Source: Sphingomonas sp. LaA6.9
Lineage (GTDB): Bacteria; Pseudomonadota; Alphaproteobacteria; Sphingomonadales; Sphingomonadaceae
Length of the DNA: 64,000 bases
NCBI RefSeq assembly: GCF_022601895.1
Contig: NZ_JAKVIO010000005.1
Coordinates: 62,001 to 126,000 of the forward strand
Reading direction: 5' to 3'
The notes beneath the pieces are model-generated. The model was not told where the DNA came from, ran no database searches, and saw nothing but the letters and a program-made list of their open reading frames with translations. A program made the translations under genes and the position numbers. Positions 16,720 through 25,750 of this stretch are shown one piece after another. Position 1 is the first letter of the stretch, and each line of letters begins with the position of its first letter.

Positions 16720-18399
16720 CTAACGGGCGCCTTCGGCCTGATCCCAGAGCGTGCGGATGTGGTGAATGACCGCTTCCGCAAGCGGATTGCCAGCCAGGCC
16801 GCGGGCGACGATCCTCTCCCAGTCGACGAGCGACATTTTCGGTTCGAGTTGGCGGACGCGGATCATCAACGCACGTGCTTCGTCGGCGCGGCCTGTTTGT
16901 GCCGCGACAAAGGCCTCGCCGAGATAGCCGCTGGTCGCGCCCGGGTTTATCTGCGTGGCCTGGGCGTAGGCGCGCGCTGCGGCCTCCCAGTCGCCTGCGC
17001 GGACATGCGTCGCCCCGCGCCAGATGCAGGAGGCGAACAGCGTATGTGACCCCGGTGCCGCCTTGAGCTCGGCCTCGAAATGCGCCAGCGCCTCGTCGAT
17101 CCGGTCGAGCAACAGGCACGCGACGGCGCAGCTATAGTGCGCAAGCCCGAAATTGGGGCTCAGCTGGATCGCGCGCTCGGCAGGGCGGATCGCATCCTGT
17201 GGCTGGCCGATATAGTTGAAGGCCTCGGCCACATGCGCGAGCACCATTGCGCTGTCGGGTTCGAGCGCCAGCGCGCGTTCGATATGCGCCCTGATCGCGC
17301 GGACCGTCTCGTCGTCGTCGGGCGACGTCCACATGTAGATCGTCGCCCTGGCGTCGGCGAGCATGGCATGGGCGAGCGCATAATCGGGTGACAGATCCAC
17401 GGCGCGCTGCGCTTCGGTCAACGCCTGGGCCAGCGAATCGGGCGTGATCTGCCGATAGGCGGCGATCGCCCGCGTGACGCATTCCCAGGCCGTCAGATTG
17501 GCGGGTTTGCGCAGGACGCGCTCCATCTCCATGCGATGGACCTGCGAATCGAGATGCGCGGCAAGGTCGAGCACCAGATCTTCCTGCAGCGCGGCAAGCT
17601 CCGACAGGGGGCGTTCGAATTTCTGTGTCCACAGGATGGCGCCGCTGGCGGCCTCGACCAGCTGGGCGGTCACGCGCAGGTCCTGCCCTGCGCGGCGAAC
17701 ATTGCCTTCCATGACATAGCGCACGCCGAGATGGCGGGCCATGACCTCCAGATCGGGAATGCCCCCCGCACGGAAGCGCGCGGTCGCCGAACTCGCAATG
17801 ACGCGCAGATTGACGCCCTGCGACAGCGCATCGATCAGGTCCTCGACCATGCCGATCGCGAAAACATCGTCCTCGGGCAGCCCCGAGCGGTTGGTGAACG
17901 GCAGGACCGCCAGGCTCGGAGCCTCGCCATGCATGTCCCGCGACGGCGCGGGGGCTTGCGACGATGCGGCGGGCTGTTCGGCCATGGCCGGCATCGGCTC
18001 GGGAGCCCGGCGGCCGAGAACGCCACGGACATCACGGACGAAGGCCTGCCAGGCGGGATCGCCTGGGTCGCCCTGCCAATGGCCGAGTTCGGCGGTCTGC
18101 GTCAGTTCGAACATGATCGGCCGCTCGCAGGGTTCGATCATGGCGGGGACGAGCGTCCCGTTGCGATCGGCGAGTGTCGCTTCGGCACGCACCCAACGCG
18201 ATATGACCGAGCGCGGCGACCATAATACCACCACTGCACGCGCGCCGCGCAGCGCCGCCTCGGTTACCTCGTCATAGGCCTCGCCCGAGCGCAGCGTGAC
18301 ATCCCACCACACCGAAAGCCCCTCTGCTTCGAGCGCCTCGGCATAGAGCCGCGCGACCTGCTGGTCGTTCCGGTTGTACGAGAGGAAGATGTCGGGCAA
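16720..18399 (-). CDS. TIR domain + TolB-like domain + TPR protein
   Basis: 559 residues. The TTG at 18399 is chosen as start because GAGGAG lies 6 bases upstream and the TIR domain begins at once (PDIFLSYNRNDQQVARLYAE). TIR, residues 1-130: WWD loop, and S67/W69/E73 in SVISRWVRAE, where Glu73 matches the NADase glutamate of bacterial TIR domains. After a Pro/Ala-rich linker comes a TolB-like/FlgO-like domain (SLAVLPFTNRSGLPEDDVFA, then GVRYVMEGNVRRAGQDLRVT), residues ~150-290, then about six TPR-like repeats (AIRPAERAIQLSPNFGLAHY and others). The layout resembles TIR- or cyclase-linked TolB/TPR sensors. No membrane helix is seen. It follows the flavoprotein gene by 178 bases, same strand, so it may have its own promoter. 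Confidence 0.85.
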   Translation of the reverse strand: MPDIFLSYNRNDQQVARLYAEALEAEGLSVWWDVTLRSGEAYDEVTEAALRGARAVVVLWSPRSVISRWVRAEATLADRNGTLVPAMIEPCERPIMFELTQTAELGHWQGDPGDPAWQAFVRDVRGVLGRRAPEPMPAMAEQPAASSQAPAPSRDMHGEAPSLAVLPFTNRSGLPEDDVFAIGMVEDLIDALSQGVNLRVIASSATARFRAGGIPDLEVMARHLGVRYVMEGNVRRAGQDLRVTAQLVEAASGAILWTQKFERPLSELAALQEDLVLDLAAHLDSQVHRMEMERVLRKPANLTAWECVTRAIAAYRQITPDSLAQALTEAQRAVDLSPDYALAHAMLADARATIYMWTSPDDDETVRAIRAHIERALALEPDSAMVLAHVAEAFNYIGQPQDAIRPAERAIQLSPNFGLAHYSCAVACLLLDRIDEALAHFEAELKAAPGSHTLFASCIWRGATHVRAGDWEAAARAYAQATQINPGATSGYLGEAFVAAQTGRADEARALMIRVRQLEPKMSLVDWERIVARGLAGNPLAEAVIHHIRTLWDQAEGAR

Positions 18400-18577
18400 G
18401 CGATTCTCCTCATCTGAGCAAACGCTTCCGACAAGCACAATCGGGCTCGCCCATGGGCAAAGCCGGGTGCGTTGCAAAAACCGCACCTGGCGTTGCGAAG
18501 AGCCTGTCGCGCGCTATCGCTTATGCCGCATTTGCCGCGCCGCAACAATCGGAGTCTGCGACGTATCGCCCGCCCGT

Positions 18578-21500
18578 TCACGCCTGCCAGAGCACCTGTC
18601 CGGGGTGGATCATCATGTCATAGGTGATCTGCACGCCGCGCACGCGCTGCTGCGGCGAAAGACCGAAATCCTGCGCGATGGGCGAACTGTCGAGTGGTTC
18701 GAGCACCATGTCGAAATCGATCAGATGCGGGAGCGCGTCGAAGCGGGTCACTTGGCCCATCGCTTCGGTAATCGCCTGGTAACAGGCATTACGGCCATCG
18801 GCGACATCGCGGAACTGCTTGAGAAACAGCTGCGGGACGCGTTCGGCAAGAATATCGGCGATGCCGTTGACGGCAAAATCAAGGCCGGGATGCCAGTGGT
18901 CGATCGCAGGGGCAAGATGGCTATGCAGCGCGCGCGCGGCATCGCCGAACGAAGCGATCGACTGCAGCGTCGCACTGGTCTGCTGGCCGACGGGACTCAG
19001 CGTCAGCAGCCGGTGCCGCCGCTCCTCCTCGTCCGCGCCGAAGGTCGCGGTTGCGAACAGGTCCACGCTCAGCGTGTCGGCGGGGTGGTCCGGATCGCCG
19101 GGCAGCGCGATCCAGCCGCGCTGCTTCATATAGCCAAAGATCTCGCGACCCGAAGCAATCGCGACCGGGTTGTCGAGGACGAGATAGGGCATGACGAAAT
19201 CGAAATGGGTGGCGATGGTTCGCCCGTTTACTTCGCGCACGCGCACCGCCGGGATCCAGAAGGTCAGCTCGCGTTCGGGCGACCAGCCCATCTCCGGCAC
19301 GTCGGTGAATACGCCATGCCCGATATCGACGATCGACATCATCATCACCGGGGCGAGCGGCCGCACCTGCACCGCGCCACCGCTGGGCTCGTTGAACAGC
19401 TTTCGGCAGAAAGCTTCGAGTTTCGCGGGATCCGCATCGAGCAGGAACGCCCACATTTTCGTGTCCTTGAGACTGATCGGCCCGGGAAAGGTCATCAGCC
19501 CGCCATGGTCGACATAGCGCGGGAAGGCGCCCGATCCGCTCGCCTCGCGCGGGGCAGCCGCAAGCGCTGCCGCGTCGACGCGGCGGATCGTCTCGGGCAG
19601 TCCCGAAATCGCGCGCGAGGCGAGCATGCCCGACACCGTCGTCGCTTCGAACGAGCCCAGATTCTGGCCGTTCTGGATCCAGTCTCCGGCGAGAAAAAGA
19701 TTGTGATAGGTCGAACCGGCGCTCGGCATCCGGTGCCGTGACGAGCCCGCCACACTCAGCGTGTAGCGCTCGCCGGGATCGATATTCGCGCGACTATAGG
19801 TGCTGACCAGGGTGCCCGCGCGCGGACCATTCTTGCCGAACCGATCCTTCCAGAACACCCCTGCATCCTGATCGAGATAGACCTTCGCGCTCGCGTCCAC
19901 GGCCTGCTGGACCCGCGCCGGATAGTCTTGCGCGCTCGCCGGCGGCGGAAAGCGCGGACAGGGCAGCGGTCCGCACGCGATCTGTTCCGAAATCACGCCG
20001 CTGGTCGTCGGCCAGCCCTCGGTCCTGAGCACCTCCGAAATATCCGCCCAGCTGTCGAGATTGCTGACGTCATAGGCGCCGACCATGGCGGGCTCGGTCC
20101 AGCCAAGCGCCTGCTCGTCGGCGGTCATCCAGGTCTGCAGGCTCTGCGTTGCGGTGGTCTGTACGGCGTCGACCATCGTTCGCCATTCGGCCTTCTGCGC
20201 GATCAGCTGCGCGCAGATCACCGGATGCGCGGCGGGCGGGATCGCGAGCACGAGCAGGTCGTAGTCGTGCCCCGCGGCGAGGGTGAGCGGCGCGCCCGTG
20301 TCCTGCCAGGGCGTCCAGCGCGATTCGAGATCGACCCCCGCCGCCTCCAGTGCCCCGCCATTGACGATCTGCTCGTAAAGCGGGCGGTCGGGCCATACGC
20401 GCTGCCCCGAAGCCAGCGTCCGCAGCGGGAGATATTCGGGTTGTTTCAGCGCCACCTGCCTGCCGATATGAACCTCCGCGATCGAGGCGCCGTCGGCCGT
20501 GGGCACAAGCGTGTCGATGCGTGCGAAAAATTCGAAGCGCACGCCGCGCGCGTGCAGCACCTCGTAAAGCGGGGCCATGATCAGGTCGCCGGTCGCGGTA
20601 TTGAACTTCCAGATCAGCGAGCCTTGGTAGCAGGCGGTGTTCATCAGCGAGACGAACATCGTGCCCGCCTCGACATTGCCGTCGCCCTGCCAGTCGCCTT
20701 CGGGATAGGCGAAGATCAAGTCGTACAACGAGCGCACGAGCGCCGATTCCACCGCGATCTCGCCCGCGCCGTGGCTGCGCAGCCAGGCCTTGTAGTCGAG
20801 CGTGTTGACGCGTTCGAGATTCGCCGCGGGATCGAGCAGCAGGCCATCGCGCAGGCCTCCGATCAGGCTCGACAGCGCAAGCTCCGCGAGGATCCAGAAC
20901 CGCCGCAGCCCGGTATCGCGGACAAGTTTACCGGCAACGCGGTGGCCCATCCAGCGACGCACGGCCTCGAGCGCGCCCGCCAGTTCTGCATGATGGCGCA
21001 GCTGATGGTTCGCGCTGTCGGGATCGAGCGCCCTGACCAGCGCGATCGCACCGCGCACCACATCGCGTCCCAATGTCTGCGCCGCCTCCTCGACCTCCCC
21101 GAGCATCCTTGCCAGCAGCCGTCGCCACCAGGAACGGTGCCGTGCCTGCACATCTGGCAAGAAGGTCGGGGCATGCGTGTGCGCGGTGTGGTGATCGATC
21201 CATTCAAGAATCTGGATCATCCGCTGCCACAGATCGGGGGGCGCGTCGATGCCCGGCGTGCCGGGAAACACAGTAGCGTCAATGACCCAGGGCAACCATT
21301 GTCCGTCGACCTCCTCCATCAATGTCATCGAGCTTTGCTGGGTGAAACCTTCGCGCCAGTCGGCAAAGGGCGGATGCGCAGCCTCGCGGTACAGCCCCTG
21401 GACCATGTGGAAGGCATTTTCATATTGTCCCATGAACACATGGAGCCCGTGCTCCTGGATGCGGTCATGGATGTCGGCGTTGCGCCCGGTCGCGCATTTG

Positions 21501-21631
21501 CCGCCCAGCCGCCAGCCGAGCTGATAGATCGTGACGCTGTAGCGGCCCTGCTGTTCGGGCGCGGTCAGGTTGAGCGCGGTGACCAGCCCGCCAAGGCCGC
21601 CGCCGAGAATCGCGACGCGCTGCGCCGTCAT
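18578..21631 (-). CDS. Desaturase-type flavoprotein fused to acetoacetate-decarboxylase-like domain
   Basis: 1017 residues. The N-terminus is a dinucleotide-binding fold (VAILGGGLGGLVTALNLTAP), then YQLGWRLGGKCATGRN and EHGLHVFMGQYENAFHMVQG, signatures of carotenoid desaturases, carotene isomerases and hydroxysqualene dehydroxylases. The FAD-contact end is YHNLFLAGDWIQNGQNLGSF near residue 630. From about 680 a second domain begins: GPISLKDTKMWAFLLDADPA and MPYLVLDNPVAIASGREIFG with MKQRG after it, the region that in acetoacetate decarboxylase carries the paired lysines; here only the first Lys remains. Such a fusion is unusual. The ATG overlaps the CruF-like gene stop (ATGA), so the two are coupled. 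Role in oxidation of a polyprenoid or lipid is inferred. Confidence 0.8.
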   Translation of the reverse strand: MTAQRVAILGGGLGGLVTALNLTAPEQQGRYSVTIYQLGWRLGGKCATGRNADIHDRIQEHGLHVFMGQYENAFHMVQGLYREAAHPPFADWREGFTQQSSMTLMEEVDGQWLPWVIDATVFPGTPGIDAPPDLWQRMIQILEWIDHHTAHTHAPTFLPDVQARHRSWWRRLLARMLGEVEEAAQTLGRDVVRGAIALVRALDPDSANHQLRHHAELAGALEAVRRWMGHRVAGKLVRDTGLRRFWILAELALSSLIGGLRDGLLLDPAANLERVNTLDYKAWLRSHGAGEIAVESALVRSLYDLIFAYPEGDWQGDGNVEAGTMFVSLMNTACYQGSLIWKFNTATGDLIMAPLYEVLHARGVRFEFFARIDTLVPTADGASIAEVHIGRQVALKQPEYLPLRTLASGQRVWPDRPLYEQIVNGGALEAAGVDLESRWTPWQDTGAPLTLAAGHDYDLLVLAIPPAAHPVICAQLIAQKAEWRTMVDAVQTTATQSLQTWMTADEQALGWTEPAMVGAYDVSNLDSWADISEVLRTEGWPTTSGVISEQIACGPLPCPRFPPPASAQDYPARVQQAVDASAKVYLDQDAGVFWKDRFGKNGPRAGTLVSTYSRANIDPGERYTLSVAGSSRHRMPSAGSTYHNLFLAGDWIQNGQNLGSFEATTVSGMLASRAISGLPETIRRVDAAALAAAPREASGSGAFPRYVDHGGLMTFPGPISLKDTKMWAFLLDADPAKLEAFCRKLFNEPSGGAVQVRPLAPVMMMSIVDIGHGVFTDVPEMGWSPERELTFWIPAVRVREVNGRTIATHFDFVMPYLVLDNPVAIASGREIFGYMKQRGWIALPGDPDHPADTLSVDLFATATFGADEEERRHRLLTLSPVGQQTSATLQSIASFGDAARALHSHLAPAIDHWHPGLDFAVNGIADILAERVPQLFLKQFRDVADGRNACYQAITEAMGQVTRFDALPHLIDFDMVLEPLDSSPIAQDFGLSPQQRVRGVQITYDMMIHPGQVLWQA

Positions 21632-22608
21632 GGGTTCGCCTTTCGCGAAACGACCTTGCGCGGGGCGGGTGCCGGACGCGGGGCGTGCTGGTCATGGTGC
21701 GGCCACAGCGGGAGATCGCTGCGATTGGCGAATATCTGGAAGCTCGCGAACAGGAAGGGGATCCCCATGGCAAAGGGGGAGATGAGGTGGATGTCGTCGA
21801 TCTCGGGATAGCCCAACCATGCATCGATCGCGGCCATGCTGCCGTACACGCCGACCGGCAGCCAGGCCATCACGCGCGAGTACGCGCCGCGCCAGGGGCG
21901 ATGCGGCAGGCGCGGCTCGAGCCATCTGAACAGCAGGAAGACGATGAAAGCGGTCAGCAGCCAGCCGCGATAGTTGAGGAGCGGCACGCCGAAATGCTCG
22001 CCGCCATCCGCCCAGATCCACGCCGGATGGCCCAAATTGGTCTCGTCGAGCAGGACCGGCAGGCACCCCGCGCTGCCCGTTTCGCACGGGTGGAAGCTCA
22101 TGATCGGATCCATCGTAAGATCCCACGCGGTCATCACCAGCGCGCTCAGTGCTGCCATCCAGGCGATCCAGGCGGTGCCGGTCCTGACCGCGACGGGGTT
22201 GCCCTCGGCAAGCAGGTTGGTCACCACATAGCTCGGATAGAACATCATGTACCAGGCGAACGGGATCAGCACGGGTATTCGGCCGAACAGCTTGGGACCG
22301 AGCAGGCTGGTATAGTGATAGGGCCCGAAGATCGCGCCCGTGCTCTCCCCCACATATTCGAAGCAGAACGAGATGGTGACGCACAGGACAATGAGCGTGA
22401 GCGCACGCGGCCAGCCCAGCATCACCGTCGAATGCAGGAAGCAGAACAATGCGAGCGTCGGGACAAGGATCGACCAGGGCAGCCGTTCAAGGGGAAGGTT
22501 GAAGCCGCCGGTCCTGATCCCGACGTAAAACACCGTCGTCACCAGGAACAGCAGCATCAGCCACACCGATCCGGGAACCTTCGATTGTGTCGCTTCAGAC
22601 CGATCCAT
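21628..22608 (-). CDS. CruF/DUF422-like carotenoid-biosynthesis membrane protein
   Basis: 326 residues from the ATG at 22608 (GGGGA is 7 bases upstream; the ATG at 22614 is too close to it). About seven to eight hydrophobic segments predict an integral inner-membrane protein. The segment FEYVGESTGAIFGPYHYTSL and the following LIPFAWYMMFYPSYVVTNLL match the DUF422/CruF family, whose known members add water to carotenoid psi-ends or act in C50 carotenoid synthesis. TAWDLTMDPIMS and IWADGGEHFGVPLLNYRGWL are further family-like motifs with conserved Asp/His. It overlaps the desaturase gene by 4 bases and follows the SLOG gene by 15, so the trio looks like one transcript. Confidence 0.8.
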   Translation of the reverse strand: MDRSEATQSKVPGSVWLMLLFLVTTVFYVGIRTGGFNLPLERLPWSILVPTLALFCFLHSTVMLGWPRALTLIVLCVTISFCFEYVGESTGAIFGPYHYTSLLGPKLFGRIPVLIPFAWYMMFYPSYVVTNLLAEGNPVAVRTGTAWIAWMAALSALVMTAWDLTMDPIMSFHPCETGSAGCLPVLLDETNLGHPAWIWADGGEHFGVPLLNYRGWLLTAFIVFLLFRWLEPRLPHRPWRGAYSRVMAWLPVGVYGSMAAIDAWLGYPEIDDIHLISPFAMGIPFLFASFQIFANRSDLPLWPHHDQHAPRPAPAPRKVVSRKANP

Positions 22609-22623
22609 CGGCATTTCCCCGTT

Positions 22624-24627
22624 TCAGGCTGGGATTGAGATCTGCTTGCCTCCGAAAACTGACTGCCAACTCTCGATTTCCGCGACCACGATCGCGTCGG
22701 TCACATGCGCCAGCTCGGCAACGCACGCATAGTCCAGCGCACTGTCGGGCGCGGAGCGGAGCAGCTTGATGCGACGATGCACTGCGTCAAGTTTTTCGGC
22801 GGCTACCTCCGAAATCGCCGCGAATCGCTCGAAATCGCCAAAGAAGCGGATTCCGGCGATGGCGCTGGCGAAGGACGGAAAGATCACCCCGAACAGCGTG
22901 AAATATTTGGACGCATAGGCCAGCAGCCCAGGATCGAGATAGCCCAGCGAGGTTGCCAGCTTGAGCGCGAGATAGGCAACGACCGAAACCACGGCGAGCA
23001 CGAACAACATCCCCGCGAGAAGGTCGAGCCGGTGGTGAACGCGTTTCAGCCGGTGCGCCTTGGCGAAGTGATAGTCGCGCTGGGAGGTGACATGTTCGTC
23101 GAGCGGTCCTTCGAGCGCATGACGCAGATAGGCGGAGGTCAGGGTCACCCGCGGCAGGCCGATCTCGCGAATGGCCTGCCGCGCGTACCATTCTGGCCAT
23201 GACGTCGTCGTGCCGCGGGGCCAGCGTCCGGGCGGCCGCGTAACCCCGAGCAGGATCAGCAGCGGACTGTGCCTCAGATATTCCGCAACGCGCCGCGTTT
23301 CGAACCAGCGGCCATGCCAGCGCCGGCGCTGACCGACAAAGGTGATCGCGAGGATGACGCCCACCAGCACCAGCTCGAGCAGTGCGAAGGGCCATTTCCG
23401 GTCATTGCCATAGAATGGCAGATAGATGATCCCGCCAACCACGGCCAGGCTCGAGAGCAGGAAGCTGACCATCATCCCGCCGCGATAGGCATCGGACAGT
23501 CGCGCCGAGACGCCATCGGCCCAGGCGAAGCGGCGCAGCACCCCATGATCGATCCCGTCGGCAAGCGCGGGGTCGCCCTGCGGCAGCGCGTTGACCTCGG
23601 CGAGCAGCGTGGCGCCGCTGCCACTGCCGATCGACGTGGGCGGCTCATAGCGCTGGATGATCGATCGAAAGGGCGACAGGCCCGGATCGCCTCCGAACAA
23701 CGCCTCCACCCGCCGATAGCCGTGCGCCAGCGGATTGCTCCGTCCGTGCCAGCGTTCCTGGGTGAGTGTTGCGAGCCCGAGATCGCCGGGAGGGCGCGCC
23801 TGCGGCGCATCGCCATCGGGATCGAGCGCGGTGCTAACCAGGCGGAGCAGCGCGTCGTCGCGCCCGGCGCCCTCATCCTCGTTGGTGAGCGTCGCCAGCG
23901 ATTCGGGCGCATGGAGGATGCGCCACGCCTCGGGCTCCGCGGGATCGATCCAGAGCACGGGAGCACCGCGCTCGAGCGCCGCGGCCATGGTGTGCCCGGT
24001 GCCGCCGACATGCGCGGTGGTGATGCCGTCCCAGAGCGCGATGACGATATCGGATTGCTCGACCATCGCGATTCCGGCGAGCGCCACGCGCTGCGAGGTT
24101 TCAGCGTTGAACAGTCGCGTCAGTTCCGAGCTGTCAGGTGACTCGTAACGTGCCAGGAACAGCGCGGCGATCCGCGCGTCGCACTCGGCGAGCTCGAACA
24201 GTCGCGCTTCGCGGTACAGCGCATCGAGCGCTTCAGCGCGTGCGGCGGTCGGAGCATCGTCGACGCGCTCCCCCGCCAATAGCGCGCGGGCGTCGGCGGT
24301 GGAGACGGGTGCGGCATTGATCGCCGTGTTAAGTCGACGGCCAAAGGGCAGGGGGCACGACAGCTCCCAGCCATGCCCCAGCGCGAGCCTCGCCGCGAGC
24401 TGGTCAATGCCGTCGGCGAGCAGACAATGCAATCGCGCAGGGGCTGTCGGGGGGGCTCCCTGGATTGGCGGCGCCGCCGCGATGCCTTCGGCGATCCGTT
24501 CCAGAATGGCGCCGAAGCTCGTCGCGATCCGCGCATGGTTTGCGGCGAAGCCCGGATGCGTCGCACGATGGCCGGTGACGCCGATGCACAATCTGCGCGC
24601 GGGCGTTGGCGGCGCTTCGGAGGTCAC
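22624..24627 (-). CDS. SLOG-like nucleotide-sensing domain + four-TM effector-like protein
   Basis: 667 residues; GTG start with GAGGA 6 bases upstream. The first ~270 residues form a Rossmann-type domain: CIGVTGHRATHPGF at the N-terminus, then DIVIALWDGITTAHVGGTGH and GAPVLWIDPAEPEAWR, the pattern of the SLOG/LOG nucleotide-binding superfamily. After residue ~380 come two hydrophobic helices (MMVSFLLSSLAVVGGIIYLP; LLELVLVGVILAITFVG), a cytosolic helical part with WFETRRVAEYLR, and two more helices (LLAGMLFVLAVVSVVAYLAL; FTLFGVIFPSFASAIAGIRF). This is how SLOG proteins with associated 4TM effector domains are built. Known relatives are proposed membrane effectors in nucleotide-triggered stress or defence. 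Family by pattern only. Confidence 0.7.
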   Translation of the reverse strand: MTSEAPPTPARRLCIGVTGHRATHPGFAANHARIATSFGAILERIAEGIAAAPPIQGAPPTAPARLHCLLADGIDQLAARLALGHGWELSCPLPFGRRLNTAINAAPVSTADARALLAGERVDDAPTAARAEALDALYREARLFELAECDARIAALFLARYESPDSSELTRLFNAETSQRVALAGIAMVEQSDIVIALWDGITTAHVGGTGHTMAAALERGAPVLWIDPAEPEAWRILHAPESLATLTNEDEGAGRDDALLRLVSTALDPDGDAPQARPPGDLGLATLTQERWHGRSNPLAHGYRRVEALFGGDPGLSPFRSIIQRYEPPTSIGSGSGATLLAEVNALPQGDPALADGIDHGVLRRFAWADGVSARLSDAYRGGMMVSFLLSSLAVVGGIIYLPFYGNDRKWPFALLELVLVGVILAITFVGQRRRWHGRWFETRRVAEYLRHSPLLILLGVTRPPGRWPRGTTTSWPEWYARQAIREIGLPRVTLTSAYLRHALEGPLDEHVTSQRDYHFAKAHRLKRVHHRLDLLAGMLFVLAVVSVVAYLALKLATSLGYLDPGLLAYASKYFTLFGVIFPSFASAIAGIRFFGDFERFAAISEVAAEKLDAVHRRIKLLRSAPDSALDYACVAELAHVTDAIVVAEIESWQSVFGGKQISIPA

Positions 24628-24716
24628 TGGTCTTCCTCGGCCATATATCCCCGCGTTCCCCTCAAGCCACGATCAACCCGGCAGCGCCGCGGCGTTGGTG
24701 CAGCGGACCGGACAAG

Positions 24717-25748
24717 CTATTGCTTCACCCATCTCTTGCCTCCCCAGAACAGGCTCATCATCGTTGTCGCAAAGATGCAGGCGATCGCGAATTGTGAAAG
24801 GCGCGTGATCCAGATCCCCGCATTCGACGGCCCGGTCAGGATCGCCATCCCGAAGATCAGCAGGCTGGCATTCAGGGTGATCAGATAGACCGGCGCCGCC
24901 GGCCCTCCCTTCTCGATGCGGGCGCCAAAGGCGCATGCGACGACAAAGGTGATGAGCGCCAGCGTAACCAGCGAGGGCAAGATCTGAAGCAGCGCGAAGC
25001 ACAGCAGCCCGATAAGGCCGCCGATCAGATTGCCCAGCATCATCGCCATTCCGTGCATGAAGCCGCGCTGCGGGTCCAGATTGGTCACCAGCAATACCGT
25101 GGTGACCAGTACCGGCAAGGCGTCGGTCAAACCGAACATCAGATGGACCAGCATCACGGGCATGACGATCGCCGTTCCCGCCAGCGCGGCGCGCACGGGA
25201 GACCCGACCGGCGCCGCCGCGGGCGCCGCCGCCCGGGCAATCACGCGCGGCCACAGTGCATGCATGCACCACAGCACGAACACTGCGATCGCGGTCGCGC
25301 GTACCAGCGCAATCGGCAGGAGGCTTGCCTGATCTGGACTGGTCAGGGCGACGATCGGCACCGTCGCGATGCACAGCAGCAACAACATTGCGGGCAATTT
25401 TGCCTTTCCAAGCGCCATGACGAGGAGCGCGAGAAACACGATCAGCCCTATCACGCCAACCAGGATCTGCGGAGAGAAGCGCAGCAATGACGGCAGCGCA
25501 AAGGCGATCAATGCCGCGATCGCCATGACCAGCACCAGCACCACCCCGACCTTGAAAGGCGGAGAGGCCGGCAGGTTGGCGTGCAGCGCCGCCATCAGCA
25601 ATGGGGCGATGAATGACGGATGCCATCCCATCGCCTCGCAGATGACCATCGCCAGCGAGATACCCGTTCCGAAACGGAGGACCCAGTGCAGACGCGCCAG
25701 TTCGACTGGATCGCGCGTCACATTGCCGGCGGTCGACGCGTAAGCCAT
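24717..25748 (-). CDS. DUF2955 inner-membrane transport protein
   Basis: 343 residues from the ATG at 25748, 2 bases after the HlyD-type gene stop. The sequence is almost entirely transmembrane: two similar blocks of about five helices separated by a polar Ala/Pro linker near residue 175 (VIARAAAPAAAPVGS). LRFGTGISLAMVICEAMGWH and LLVTNLDPQRGFMHGMAMML are as in DUF2955 proteins, related to FUSC/AaeB-type exporters. It is the membrane partner of the HlyD adaptor and NodT channel upstream, giving a complete tripartite export system. Substrate unknown; aromatic acids or drugs are usual for the group. Confidence 0.8.
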   Translation of the reverse strand: MAYASTAGNVTRDPVELARLHWVLRFGTGISLAMVICEAMGWHPSFIAPLLMAALHANLPASPPFKVGVVLVLVMAIAALIAFALPSLLRFSPQILVGVIGLIVFLALLVMALGKAKLPAMLLLLCIATVPIVALTSPDQASLLPIALVRATAIAVFVLWCMHALWPRVIARAAAPAAAPVGSPVRAALAGTAIVMPVMLVHLMFGLTDALPVLVTTVLLVTNLDPQRGFMHGMAMMLGNLIGGLIGLLCFALLQILPSLVTLALITFVVACAFGARIEKGGPAAPVYLITLNASLLIFGMAILTGPSNAGIWITRLSQFAIACIFATTMMSLFWGGKRWVKQ

Positions 25749-25750
25749 GG

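Noticed and set aside
12936-16781. Minus-strand frames of 649 and 579 codons opposite putA
   Set aside because: Shadows of putA, with the same composition signature as other antisense frames and no ribosome site.
19928-21811. 627-codon plus-strand frame opposite the flavoprotein gene
   Set aside because: Antisense to a protein with clear FAD motifs; no domain in the product.
22624-24627. Full Thoeris operon
   Set aside because: The SLOG protein has no SIR2 domain, and the TIR protein is a large TPR fusion separated by two other genes; only a loose resemblance can be claimed.
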